Shown: positions 44,745-53,631 of the stretch, piece after piece
Position numbering within the stretch: the stretch's first letter is position 1
Layout of the letters: the number at the start of each line of letters is the position of its first letter
Assembly: GCF_003605405.2 (NCBI RefSeq)
Contig: NZ_QYTW02000002.1
Span: forward strand, 274,555-338,554
Direction: 5' to 3'
Source: Siminovitchia terrae
Lineage (GTDB): Bacteria > Bacillota > Bacilli > Bacillales > Bacillaceae_C
DNA: 64,000 bases
The notes under the pieces: model-generated
Told to the model about the DNA's origin: nothing
Databases searched by the model: none
The model's input: only the letters and a program-made list of their open reading frames with translations
Translations under genes and position numbers: made by a program

Positions 44745-44787
44745 GTAAGGTAGCCGTGAATTTAGCGTAAGGTTTGCCCGGTATAGT
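44745..44787 (+). promoter_or_regulatory. Promoter and direct-repeat operator ahead of the ABC operon
   Basis: GTAAGGT occurs at 44745 and again at 44767, 22 bp apart (two helical turns), as expected for an OmpR-type regulator dimer; TATAGT at 44782-44787 is a likely -10. The ABC start lies 28 bp further on. Confidence 0.5.
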
Positions 44788-44814
44788 AAAGACATAAGAA
44801 AGAGGTGCATATGG

Positions 44815-45582
44815 ATGGAACCATTATTAGTAGTACGAAATGTAGAAAAAATTTACGGAAATAGCGCAAATACCTTTAAGGCGCTTGAAAATATATCATT
44901 TGAGATTGACCATGGAGAATTTGTAGGTGTCATGGGGCCTTCAGGAGCAGGTAAATCAACATTGCTTAATGTGCTTGCAACAATCGATTCACCGACAAAT
45001 GGAGATATTTTAATCGGTAATGACAATATTGCCAAGATGAAGGAAGAGGCACTTGCAGATTTTCGCCGGGATCACCTTGGATTTATATTCCAGGATTATA
45101 ACCTGTTGGATTCTTTAACTGTACGTGAAAATATTCTTCTTCCGCTAGCAATTGCAAAGAAAACGGCTGCTGAGATTCAAGAGCGTGTAGACACAATTGC
45201 CCGTACATTCGGCATTTCAAATTTACTCGACAAATACCCATACCAGATCTCCGGCGGTCAAAAGCAGCGCACAGCTGCGAGCCGTGCGCTCGTCTCTAAT
45301 CCAAAGCTTATTTTTGCTGATGAACCTACAGGGGCATTGGATTCGAAATCAGCCACTGACTTGCTGGAGAGTCTAAGCAAATTGAATGTTGAGCATGAAA
45401 CAACAATTATGATGGTGACGCATGATGCATACGCTGCAAGCTTCTGCCGTCGAATTTTATTTATCAAGGATGGCCAATTGTCGAAGGAAATATTCCGCGG
45501 AACAAAAACACGCAAGGAATTTTTCCAAATGATATTAGATGAACTGGCACAAATAGGCGGTGACGTACATGACGTTATTTGA
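44815..45582 (+). CDS. ABC transporter ATP-binding protein (BceA/YxdL type)
   Basis: A 255-residue ATPase: Walker A GPSGAGKST, Q-loop FIFQDYNLLDSLT, signature YQISGGQKQRTAASRALV, Walker B LIFADEPTGALDSKSA and the switch His in MVTHDAYAASFC. It energises the FtsX-like permease encoded with a 14-nt overlap. Such pairs detect or remove peptide antibiotics at the membrane. Confidence 0.92.
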   Translation: MEPLLVVRNVEKIYGNSANTFKALENISFEIDHGEFVGVMGPSGAGKSTLLNVLATIDSPTNGDILIGNDNIAKMKEEALADFRRDHLGFIFQDYNLLDSLTVRENILLPLAIAKKTAAEIQERVDTIARTFGISNLLDKYPYQISGGQKQRTAASRALVSNPKLIFADEPTGALDSKSATDLLESLSKLNVEHETTIMMVTHDAYAASFCRRILFIKDGQLSKEIFRGTKTRKEFFQMILDELAQIGGDVHDVI

Positions 45583-47404
45583 TTTAGCTCTGAAGAATAT
45601 TCGCCGCAACATGAAAAGCTATTCACTTTATATCGGTTCGACCATTTTTTCAATTATTATTTACTTCACTTTCGTGACTTTGAAATATAGTGAGGACATT
45701 GGGGCATTAGCAGAAACATCAAAAAAGATCAGCGGCATCATGAGCGCTTCCGCCTTCGTATTAATGATATTTGTGGCGATTTTCATTGCTTATTCCAATT
45801 CTTTCTTTATGAAAAAAAGGAAAAAGGAAGTCGCACTTTATTCGCTTCTAGGTGTGCGCAAACGTTCGATCGGCTTTATGCTGTTTTTTGAAAACATGGT
45901 CATCGGGCTACTTTCACTAGTAGTTGGTGTTGCGCTTGGCTTTTTATTGTCGCGTGCATTGCTGACTATTTTAATGAAATTGATGGGGCTGGATATCGTG
46001 ATAGGGTTCGCATTTTCAATGGATGCGGTTATCAATACATTGATTGTATTTTTCATCATTTTCTTATTTACCTCAATGCAGGGATATCGGGTCATTTATC
46101 GATTTAAGCTAATCGATTTATTTCATGCTGAGAAAAAAGGAGAGGAATTGCCAAAGGCACGCATCATTTCAGCTATATTAGGTGTGGTCACTTTGGCAGC
46201 AGCTTACTGGCTGGCATTGCAGGACTTAACGACTTCATCCATTTGGCGCATGCTCGGTGCGGCGATGCCAATCGTCATTATTGCCTTAACAGTCATTGGC
46301 TCTGCACTCATATTTAATAGTGTGCTTGTTTATGTGTTATCAGTCATGAAAAAAAATAAGCGTTGGGCTTGGAAAGGGCTTAACTTAATGACTTCCTCGC
46401 AACTGCTGTATCGCATTAGGGGCAATACGAAAACTTTAACGATCATTGCCACTTTGAGTGCGACGACCATTACAGCAGGCGGATCCGTATTTGGGCTTTA
46501 CTATAATGCAGATAAAAATGTACAAGCCTATACACCATATACATTTATGTGGGAAGGCGCTCCGCAGGAAATTGATCCAAACATAGTAGAGCACGCTGAA
46601 ACTGTCCATACCAAGACGGTTCGGATTGAACAAGGCACGAATGAAATGGAATATGCAGTCATTAATCAATCAACATTTAAAAAATTGGCGAGAAACCTGG
46701 ATTGGTCAAATATAAAAGTAGCAAAAGATGGGGAAGTGTTATTGATTGATGCGTTTTATGATGAACGCTGGTCGCAAAAAGTAGACTCAGTCATGATTGA
46801 TGGTGCAGAATACGCGGTGGCGAAATTATATGACAAAGCTGTATTCAATACATTCACGGTTGGTGCAAGTGCCCTCGTTGTCACAGATCAGCTATACAGT
46901 GAAATCACTGCAGATGAAAAAACATATCAAGCTGTGCAAGTAAAGGATTATAAAAACCAATTGGCATTATCAAAGGAATTAGCAGCTAAAACTGAAAATT
47001 TCTCAAGTGCAACAGAAGACTATAAGGCTTCAATTGAGGCATCAGGTGCGCTGTTATTCGTCGGCAGCTTTTTAGGACTCGTTTTTCTCGTAGCAACCGG
47101 CAGCATTATTTTCTTTAAAATGATGACAGAAGCAGAAGAAGATAAAGGCAAATACGCCGTGCTATATAAAATTGGTGTATCAAAACGAGAAATGAAGCGG
47201 ACAATCCGCAGTCAAGTAGGGATGATATTTGCGGCGCCGCTAGGGTTGGGCCTTCTTCACGGAGCGGTGGCATTAACAGCCTTCTCCAATTTATTGATGA
47301 TGAATTTGCTCATGCCAGTGCTTATATGGATGCTTGCTTATACTTTAATTTACACCATTTATTATTTCATCACAGTACGAAGCTTTAACAAAACAGTTCA
47401 TTAA
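45569..47404 (+). CDS. FtsX-like ABC permease (BceB/YxdM type)
   Basis: A 611-residue membrane protein with FtsX-type segments at the N-terminus (SYSLYIGSTIFSIIIYFTFV), three further helices before residue 150, a central pair, a large extracytoplasmic domain (about residues 330-490) and the C-terminal FtsX repeat (LLFVGSFLGLVFLVATGSII). The size and topology match BceB/YxdM. ATG 45569 has GGCGGTG 6 nt upstream and overlaps the ATPase gene by 14 nt. With the adjacent kinase/regulator this is a peptide-sensing and resistance module (inference from family). Confidence 0.88.
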   Translation: MTLFDLALKNIRRNMKSYSLYIGSTIFSIIIYFTFVTLKYSEDIGALAETSKKISGIMSASAFVLMIFVAIFIAYSNSFFMKKRKKEVALYSLLGVRKRSIGFMLFFENMVIGLLSLVVGVALGFLLSRALLTILMKLMGLDIVIGFAFSMDAVINTLIVFFIIFLFTSMQGYRVIYRFKLIDLFHAEKKGEELPKARIISAILGVVTLAAAYWLALQDLTTSSIWRMLGAAMPIVIIALTVIGSALIFNSVLVYVLSVMKKNKRWAWKGLNLMTSSQLLYRIRGNTKTLTIIATLSATTITAGGSVFGLYYNADKNVQAYTPYTFMWEGAPQEIDPNIVEHAETVHTKTVRIEQGTNEMEYAVINQSTFKKLARNLDWSNIKVAKDGEVLLIDAFYDERWSQKVDSVMIDGAEYAVAKLYDKAVFNTFTVGASALVVTDQLYSEITADEKTYQAVQVKDYKNQLALSKELAAKTENFSSATEDYKASIEASGALLFVGSFLGLVFLVATGSIIFFKMMTEAEEDKGKYAVLYKIGVSKREMKRTIRSQVGMIFAAPLGLGLLHGAVALTAFSNLLMMNLLMPVLIWMLAYTLIYTIYYFITVRSFNKTVH

Positions 47405-47424
47405 GGTGATATGGAGGGTTAAAT

Positions 47425-47778
47425 ATGAAAAAAGCTTTAGGGATACTAGGCGTGTTATTTGTGGGTGCCATTGTTATTTTTGCAACAGTGGATTTTAATA
47501 GATTTGGGAAAGATAAAGCGTATGTGCAAATTACGGACGCTGCTTCAGTGAAAGAAACAAAAATGGATTCTGGCGAAATTATGAAGCGGTACTGGTATAA
47601 GCTGCCTGCATATAAAGAAAATGGAGAGATGATAGAAGTTGAATTTTCTGGAGCAAAAGAACTGCGCAAAGATGCATATTTAATGCTGTATATAAAGGAC
47701 GGTAATGAAGTCACTTCTTATGATGAAGTGCAGCTAAATGATATTCCGCAAAAAGCAAAAGAGAAGTTGGAAGGATAA
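47425..47778 (+). CDS. YxeA-family small exported protein
   Basis: A 117-residue protein with an N-terminal signal or anchor (LGILGVLFVGAIVIFATVDF) and the YxeA/DUF1093 domain: KAYVQITDAASVKETKMDSG, YWYKLPAYKENGEMIEVEFS, AYLMLYIKDGNEVTSYDEVQ. In Bacillus subtilis yxeA follows yxdLM, the same order as here. It is 20 nt after the permease gene, with GGAGGG as ribosome site. Confidence 0.82.
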   Translation: MKKALGILGVLFVGAIVIFATVDFNRFGKDKAYVQITDAASVKETKMDSGEIMKRYWYKLPAYKENGEMIEVEFSGAKELRKDAYLMLYIKDGNEVTSYDEVQLNDIPQKAKEKLEG

Positions 47779-47781
47779 GTG

Positions 47782-47823
47782 AAAAGCCCCTGAGCAGCCA
47801 TTCGTGCGCAAAGGGGCTTTATG
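47782..47823 (+). terminator. Terminator of the ABC operon
   Basis: AAAAGCCCC...GGGGCTTTA around a loop of about 22 nt, 3 bp after yxeA. Confidence 0.78.
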
Positions 47824-47858
47824 CTATTTGAAAGCTAAATAAAAAGATTTTATAAAGT

Positions 47859-48053
47859 TTTAACTTCATTCAGCAGAAGTCTTCCACTTCTGTAAGTGGT
47901 GAGCTGAATGCCTATAGGTATTCCATTCAGTGGGCGTTCAAACCCCGGCTGATTAAAGTCAAAGCCTCCGGCGGATGCCACAGATTTTCAGAGGAAATTT
48001 ATCGAGTGGAGCTCGATAAAATCTAGGCGCAAATACGCTAAGGAACATTTGAT
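47859..48053 (+). repeat. 195-bp multi-hairpin repeat, copy 4
   Basis: Full length, TTTAACTTCATTCAG to GAACATTTGAT, with several substitutions (GAGTGGAGCTC, CGCTAAGGAAC) that weaken the 3' stems. Confidence 0.92.
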
Positions 48054-48078
48054 TTTGAGAGTGAGTAAAAGAACGCCC

Positions 48079-48113
48079 GCCTAACTTCATATGAAAGAAG
48101 GTAGGCTTTTTTT
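48079..48113 (+). terminator. Terminator-like hairpin
   Basis: GCCTAACTTC-atatgaaa-GAAGGTAGGC followed by TTTTTTT; one mismatch in the stem. It follows repeat copy 4 rather than a gene. Confidence 0.65.
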
Positions 48114-48230
48114 ATCTTCATTGAACAATAGCCCTAATTCCTTTTGGAAGGGTAGTGACCCCAGAAAATTAAGTTTTTATGGATAACAATAATCAATTAC
48201 AACTACCATCCCTAATAAATAGTCTTAAAT

Positions 48231-48294
48231 AAGTGCCTATCACCACCCGCATTTTACCGAATTCATCGACATTACTCGGGAGTGATAGGCACTA
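48231..48294. repeat. Short MITE-like inverted repeat
   Basis: AGTGCCTATCAC (48232-48243) and GTGATAGGCACT (48282-48293) are perfect 12-bp inverted arms, with CCCG/CGGG inside. It is 64 bp in total with no frame. The 48114-48361 gap otherwise holds no gene. Confidence 0.7.
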
Positions 48295-48361
48295 CTCTTA
48301 TAGTTCCGAATCTTACCAGATTTGAATACTATAAGAATAAAATTACCATTTGGGGTGGAAT

Positions 48362-49003
48362 ATGGATTTGAATCTTTTACGTTATCTTGCGATAGGCGAT
48401 TCCCTTACTGCTGGTATAGGCGTTCCTTTTTTGGACCACGGATTTGTTGAATATTACAGAGACCTAAGTCAGCAAATTTTAAAAAAGCCTATTCTTTATC
48501 AAAAATACGCTAGGTCAGGTGCAATGACAGAGGATGTTTTTATGATGCTCCATTCCCCGTTTGTAACGGAAGCTGTAAATTGTGCAAATATCATCACGAT
48601 AACAGCTGGAGGAAATGATTTAATAAACGCTGCTAAAGGATTGATAATAAATGGAAAAGGGGGAAATATATCTCATGTTATTAAACAAACTCAGAATAAT
48701 TACTCAAAAATAGTAGATAGAATTCATCATCTAGACAAACAAGACAAATACATTTTACGGTTAACGAATTTATATAATCCGTTTCCCGATATTCCTATAG
48801 CAGATGAGGCAATTAAAACGTTTAATTCAATGATGAACAGTTTTGGTCGGGAAGTGAATGTTAAAGTAGCTGATATCTATAGTGCATTTAAGGGGAAAGA
48901 AGAAGCTTTATTATCAAAAGGAGGGGTTCATCCTAATAGTGAAGGGTATTATCAAATGGCCTTAGCTGTAAGTAGGCTCGGATATTCCCCGTTTGAAGGT
49001 TAA
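48362..49003 (+). CDS. SGNH/GDSL-family hydrolase
   Basis: A 213-residue esterase/lipase-like protein. Block I AIGDSLTAGIG with the nucleophile Ser, block III ITAGGNDL, and block V GGVHPNSEGY with the catalytic Asp/His region. No signal peptide, so it is probably cytosolic. ATG 48362 has GGGGTGG 3-6 nt upstream; TTG 48350 is the alternative. Substrate unknown. Confidence 0.88.
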   Translation: MDLNLLRYLAIGDSLTAGIGVPFLDHGFVEYYRDLSQQILKKPILYQKYARSGAMTEDVFMMLHSPFVTEAVNCANIITITAGGNDLINAAKGLIINGKGGNISHVIKQTQNNYSKIVDRIHHLDKQDKYILRLTNLYNPFPDIPIADEAIKTFNSMMNSFGREVNVKVADIYSAFKGKEEALLSKGGVHPNSEGYYQMALAVSRLGYSPFEG

Positions 49004-49033
49004 AGGGTATTGTAAAACTTCCAATTCAAAAAG

Positions 49034-49086
49034 CCCCTCATTTATATACTCTAAACTGACCGTACCATAAGTAAATGAGTTTTTTT
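49034..49086 (+). repeat. 50-bp palindromic repeat, copy 4
   Basis: CCCCTCATTTAT...GACCGTACCATAAGTAAATGAG followed by TTTTTTT, 31 bp after the SGNH hydrolase. The inner ACGG arm is lost. Confidence 0.8.
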
Positions 49087-49622
49087 ATTTAATCGGCCTT
49101 TTCCCTATCAAAAAATCATGGATAAAGTACATTTCCGTGGTTTCTAATTGAGCTAATTATTTTGGGACTGTGATTATCATGTACAAATTTATTGAATTTC
49201 TTATTCAACGAAAGGGGGCTTTAGTTAAACAAGCATAAGGCAGCAATCATTATCTTGATCATCATCTTCCACGATAGGGCGCAATTCTAGAATAGAAATT
49301 GCGCTCTTTCTTTGTGTATAAGGCCATTTGATTGAATAAATGAATGTTAATTTATCGATGTTGTGAAGGAATTTACGTAAAGTCAGTTGGTTAAATACTG
49401 TATCGATTTAAAAAAATTGATAGAATGCACCTATTATCTTTGTTTACATACAGTCATTGATAAGTGGTTAAGGACTTGACTTGATGCCTCTGTTGACATG
49501 ATTGGCCTTGAAAAGCTGAAGCAATTGTTTCAGTAGGCGCATAAGCCTATCATACCCACCCATCCATCCAAGTAAAGTCCTATCGTTGTTTACGTTGAAA
49601 ACTACTTGTTCTAACGGGGCAG
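49087..49622. other. Gene-free stretch with repeats
   Basis: The first part (to about 49220) is the second copy of the segment at 33258-33460. A hairpin GGGCGCAATT...AAATTGCGCTC lies at 49277-49307. The rest up to repeat copy 5 has no supported gene. Confidence 0.6.
49277..49307 (+). terminator. Hairpin, possible terminator
   Basis: GGGCGCAATT-ctagaatag-AAATTGCGCTC followed by TTTC; no gene directly upstream. Confidence 0.4.
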
Positions 49623-49818
49623 TTTAACTTCATTCAGCAGAAGTCTCCCACTTCTGTAAGTGGTGAGATGAATGCATATTGGGGTATTCCATTCAGTGGG
49701 GTTCAAACCTCGGCTGTATAAAGTTAAAGCCTCCGGCGGATGCCACAGATTTTCAGAGGGAATTTATCGAGCGGAGCTCAATAAAATCTGGGCGCAAATA
49801 CGCCAAGGCGCATTTGAT
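49623..49818 (+). repeat. 195-bp multi-hairpin repeat, copy 5
   Basis: TTTAACTTCATTCAG to GGCGCATTTGAT; near-consensus, with one base gained in ATATTGGGGTATTCC and small changes around the GGGGTTCAAACC hairpin. Confidence 0.93.
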
Positions 49819-49858
49819 ATTAATCAACTCTTGGAACGGTGCTTATTACTAGATGTAT

Positions 49859-50485
49859 TTATAATTGGATAATCGCCTGTTGAGTTGACCAGGTAGCACT
49901 GCTAAATGCCTGATAATTTGTAATTGCTGCTTGAAAGTCTTTTTCACTTATAGTGGCAGTGGCATCATAAACAACAGCTGTTTGGAATCCATTTTCGATT
50001 AAGTCTCTCATATGAGATTCCACACAAACGTTTGATAGCGTACCTGCCAAAATAACCTTTTCCTTCCTTTTCTGTCGTAATTGGTAAACTAAGTCATTTG
50101 TCTGTGGGCTGGCAACTTTATGGGCGGTTGCAATGATTGTTCGGCTATCTAAAATGTAAGGCTTAAGTGATGGAACCCAATCAGCCCCTACAGTAGGGGG
50201 AGTATAAGCATTTTGTTTTTGATATACTCGAAGCTTTAATAACATTTTTTGTTCAGCTCCAGTAAATTGCCAACTATAATCATGAGGATAAATATAATGG
50301 GGAGAAATAAAAAGCTGATATCCTTTACTCATAGCTGTATTTATTAGAAGTTCAAGGTTGCCAAGTGTGTTGTACTTTTCAATAATTTTTTTTGTTAAAT
50401 GGTATCCTTTACCTCCAGGGGACAGAAAGTCATTTTGTGGGTCCGTTATGACAATTGCAGTATTAGCGGGATTAGGTTTAAACAT
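49859..50485 (-). CDS. Isochorismatase-family cysteine hydrolase
   Basis: A 208-residue cytosolic hydrolase: catalytic Asp in [14 protein letters not shown], the Lys region [13 protein letters not shown], the cis-peptide and catalytic Cys in [19 protein letters not shown]. The family includes nicotinamidases, N-carbamoyl hydrolases and isochorismatases; the active-site set does not decide the substrate. ATG 50485 has GGAGG about 7 nt upstream; the ORF could open 5 codons earlier at TTG. Confidence 0.86.
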   Translation of the reverse strand: MFKPNPANTAIVITDPQNDFLSPGGKGYHLTKKIIEKYNTLGNLELLINTAMSKGYQLFISPHYIYPHDYSWQFTGAEQKMLLKLRVYQKQNAYTPPTVGADWVPSLKPYILDSRTIIATAHKVASPQTNDLVYQLRQKRKEKVILAGTLSNVCVESHMRDLIENGFQTAVVYDATATISEKDFQAAITNYQAFSSATWSTQQAIIQL

Positions 50486-50758
50486 TCTTTTTTCCTCCAA
50501 TTCACATAATAAATATCCTGTCTTTTATATTCAACTATTGTTCTTTCATGAATATATATTGATGGAGGCTAGGACACATTCTGTTTTTTAATGGGCTTTG
50601 GAATTAACACAGTTCCCTTCCAAGATCGGTACTGGATTAACGTAAAGTTCCTAAATATGTGCAATAGATAGTGAAAGGCTTGTTCCTCTTTAGGGCACTA
50701 ATCTGCAATAAGAATGCGGCCTTTCTTTATTTATCGGGCCATATTGTGGAGCAATACT

Positions 50759-50953
50759 TTTAACTTCATTCAGCAGAAATCTCCCACTTCTGTAAGTGGT
50801 GAGATGAATGCAAATTGGTATTCCATTCAGTGGGGGTTCAAACCCCGGCTGAATAAAGTCAAAGCCTCCGGCGGATGCCACAGATTTTCAGAGGAAATTT
50901 ATCGAGCGGAGCTCGATAAAATCTGGGCGCAAATACGCCAAGGCGCATTTGAT
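50759..50953 (+). repeat. 195-bp multi-hairpin repeat, copy 6 (best-preserved)
   Basis: All stems are intact: CCACTT-ctgt-AAGTGG, GGGGTTCAAACCCC, TTTATCGAG-cggag-CTCGATAAA (9 bp perfect) and CAAATACGCC-aa-GGCGCATTTG. Flanks show no target duplication. Confidence 0.94.
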
Positions 50954-51135
50954 AGAAAATTGGATTTATAGATTAAAAATAGAAGAGATTGTGAAATCTT
51001 AAAGTAACGGACAGGATAGTTCAATCCCCCCGTCCTTGTTCGCTTCTCTGGCGTACAACTGGGATAGGTACTCATCTATGTTAACCAAAATGAATATCTT
51101 ACTATTGAAATCATATTAACTTAGGAGGAATCTTC

Positions 51136-51915
51136 ATGGGATACTTTGTTACTGTAGAGCCAGGGGTGAATTTATATGTAGAAGATATTAACCCGGGGGG
51201 AAATAAGACTATCGTATTTTTACATGGCTGGCCGTTAAGTCATAAACAGTTTGAATATCAGTTTAATGTTCTTCCTGCTATGGGCTATCGCTGTATTGGT
51301 ATAGACTGGAGGGGCTTTGGGAATTCGGATAAACCAATGAGCGGCTATACTTTTAACAGACTTGCAGATGATATCCGCACAGTAGTTGGTTCACTTCAAA
51401 TAAACAATTTTACTCTTGTGGGTCACTCTACCGGTGGGGCTATCGCAATTCGATATATGTCTCGTCACAACGGTTTTGGGGTATCAAAGCTTGTTCTTAT
51501 TGATGCGGCCGCTCCAACTGGATTTATCGCAGAAACTGCTAATAACTTTCTTAAAGAGACCTTAAATGACCGGCCTAAAATGATGCAGGACGTAACAGAT
51601 GGCTTTTTCTTTCAGTATATAACTAAACCATTTTCGGACTGGTTTTTGCAACTGGGATTACAAGCAGCAAGTTGGTCGACAGCTGCTATTATAATTACAT
51701 TAAGAGATGAGAAGCTGCATGCAGATCTTCCAAAAATTAATGCCCCAACTTTAATTATTCACGGCATTCATGACAAAGTTATTCTATTTGCACAAGCTCA
51801 GGTACTAAATGAAAAAATAAGAAATTCACAGCTTGTTCCGTTTCAATATAGTGGTCATGGTCCTTTCTGGGAAGAACGTGACAAGTTTAACCAACTATTG
51901 ACACAATTTATTTAG
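51136..51915 (+). CDS. Alpha/beta hydrolase (haloperoxidase/esterase-like)
   Basis: A 259-residue soluble hydrolase: oxyanion FLHGWPLSHKQFEYQ, GIDWRGFGNSDKP, nucleophile Ser in LVGHSTGGAIAI, acid in LIIHGIHDKVILF and His in QYSGHGPFWEE. The HGW and GHSTGG motifs place it near non-heme haloperoxidases and related esterases. Ribosome site TTAGGAGGA lies 8 nt before ATG 51136. Single gene with a terminator. Confidence 0.88.
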   Translation: MGYFVTVEPGVNLYVEDINPGGNKTIVFLHGWPLSHKQFEYQFNVLPAMGYRCIGIDWRGFGNSDKPMSGYTFNRLADDIRTVVGSLQINNFTLVGHSTGGAIAIRYMSRHNGFGVSKLVLIDAAAPTGFIAETANNFLKETLNDRPKMMQDVTDGFFFQYITKPFSDWFLQLGLQAASWSTAAIIITLRDEKLHADLPKINAPTLIIHGIHDKVILFAQAQVLNEKIRNSQLVPFQYSGHGPFWEERDKFNQLLTQFI

Positions 51916-51994
51916 TTAAAACTTTGACCTAAATTCAAATAGACGGAGAACGATAGCACAATAATCGAGTACATTTTACGGAAAGTAAAATATT

Positions 51995-52024
51995 AACCTT
52001 CCAAAACGTATGACTGGAAGGTTT
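51995..52024 (+). terminator. Terminator after alpha/beta hydrolase
   Basis: AACCTTCCA-aaacgtatgac-TGGAAGGTT with TTT. Confidence 0.82.
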
Positions 52025-52187
52025 TGTCCCTCCATGATTCATCTGCCATTTTACCATATTTAGATAGTATTAAGACGAAAGAGTTCATACTAAAGTCTTT
52101 CCACAGAAGATAAAACTTGTTTTTTCGATTGAAGCCGATTATAGTAAAATGGCAATGACAACTGTCAAGACACCGGAGGTGAACAGC

Positions 52188-53387
52188 GTGAAAAAAAATA
52201 CAATTTCACAGAGAAAGCTTCTTGGCATCGCGGGGCTCGGCTGGATGTTTGATGCAATGGATGTCGGGATGCTTTCGTTTATTATTGCAGCACTGAAAGC
52301 AGATTGGGGTTTGACACCAGAACAGATGGGGTGGATCGGAAGTGTGAACTCCATTGGGATGGCTGTTGGCGCACTCTTTTTCGGCCTATGGGCGGATAGG
52401 ATTGGTAGGAAGAATATATTTATTATAACGTTGTTATTATTTTCGCTTGCGAGTGGTTTTTCCGCATTGACAAATACCCTTTTTGCCTTTTTAGTTCTAC
52501 GCTTTTTTGTTGGCATGGGGCTTGGTGGAGAATTGCCTGTCGCGTCAACACTCGTTTCAGAAAGTGTATCGGCGAAAGAGCGTGGGCGAGTTGTTGTTTT
52601 ACTTGAAAGCTTTTGGGCATTCGGCTGGCTAATTGCAGCACTTATTTCATATTTTGTTATTCCGCCATTTGGCTGGCGAGTTGCTCTGATCATTGCTGCT
52701 CTACCTGCTTTTTATGCTATTTATTTACGGCTAAATCTCCCGGACTCTCCGGCGTTTTCACCAAAAAAAGCGGAGAAACGGACGATTGGCCAAAACGTCC
52801 GAGATGTTTGGTCGAAGAAATATGCACGCTCTACATTCGTACTTTGGATGGTCTGGTTCACGGTCGTTTTTTCATACTATGGGATGTTTCTTTGGTTGCC
52901 AAGTGTCATGGTGATGAAAGGGTTTAGTATGATTCAAAGCTTCGAATACGTATTGATCATGACTCTAGCACAGCTACCGGGTTATTTTACAGCGGCATGG
53001 CTCATTGAACGAGTGGGGAGAAAGTTTGTGCTCGTCACTTATTTGCTAGGGACGGCGGGTTCTGCCCTTGTTTTCGGTCAGGCAGAAACGACTGCAGTCC
53101 TAATCGTGTCAGGTATCTTTTTATCATTCTTCAACCTCGGTGCATGGGGGGCTTTATATGCTTACACCCCTGAACAATATCCGGCTGTCATTCGTGGCAC
53201 AGGTGCTGGTATGGCTGCAGCGATTGGACGTGTAGGTGGAATCCTTGGACCGCTCCTTGTTGGCTCACTTGTTGCTGCAGGTAATTCTATTGGTTTCATT
53301 TTTGCACTGTTTTGCGCAAGTATCGTCGTCGGTGTGATTACACTTGCATTTTTAGGGAAAGAAACACGGCAGATTGAATTAACTTAG
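52188..53387 (+). CDS. MFS transporter, NiaP/aromatic-acid:H+ symporter-like
   Basis: A 399-residue MFS protein with about 12 membrane segments. Family marks: GWMFDAMDVGMLSF in TM1 with acidic residues, the A-motif GLWADRIGRKNIFI, RFFVGMGLGGELPVASTLVS and the second-half repeat WLIERVGRKFVLV. The D-x-MD in TM1 and GELP segment point to the NiaP/aromatic acid symporter branch, which carries niacin or benzoate-like acids. GTG 52188 has GGAGGTG 7 nt upstream; ATG 52149 has none. Substrate by inference only. Confidence 0.8.
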   Translation: MKKNTISQRKLLGIAGLGWMFDAMDVGMLSFIIAALKADWGLTPEQMGWIGSVNSIGMAVGALFFGLWADRIGRKNIFIITLLLFSLASGFSALTNTLFAFLVLRFFVGMGLGGELPVASTLVSESVSAKERGRVVVLLESFWAFGWLIAALISYFVIPPFGWRVALIIAALPAFYAIYLRLNLPDSPAFSPKKAEKRTIGQNVRDVWSKKYARSTFVLWMVWFTVVFSYYGMFLWLPSVMVMKGFSMIQSFEYVLIMTLAQLPGYFTAAWLIERVGRKFVLVTYLLGTAGSALVFGQAETTAVLIVSGIFLSFFNLGAWGALYAYTPEQYPAVIRGTGAGMAAAIGRVGGILGPLLVGSLVAAGNSIGFIFALFCASIVVGVITLAFLGKETRQIELT

Positions 53388-53432
53388 AAATAAGGAATAT
53401 ATACTACTTTTTCGGCAAATAGCATAAACATT

Positions 53433-53485
53433 TAACCTCATTTTGACATATTACGGTGAACCGTATCATAAAGTAAATGAGGTTA
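53433..53485 (+). repeat. 50-bp palindromic repeat, copy 5
   Basis: TAACCTCATTT...ACGGTGAACCGT...AAATGAGGTTA, outer arms of 11 bp perfectly paired; 45 bp after the MFS gene. Confidence 0.92.
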
Positions 53486-53631
53486 AAAACTGCAAATGGC
53501 ATCTGATCAAATAATCTTTTGAGGGTGCCATTTATATTTTTAAATTTCTGCACATTTGAAAGTTCTATTGTATTAATATACGAACATAGTTATAATTATA
53601 ATAATTCATTGTAATTATAGGAGAGAGTTCT

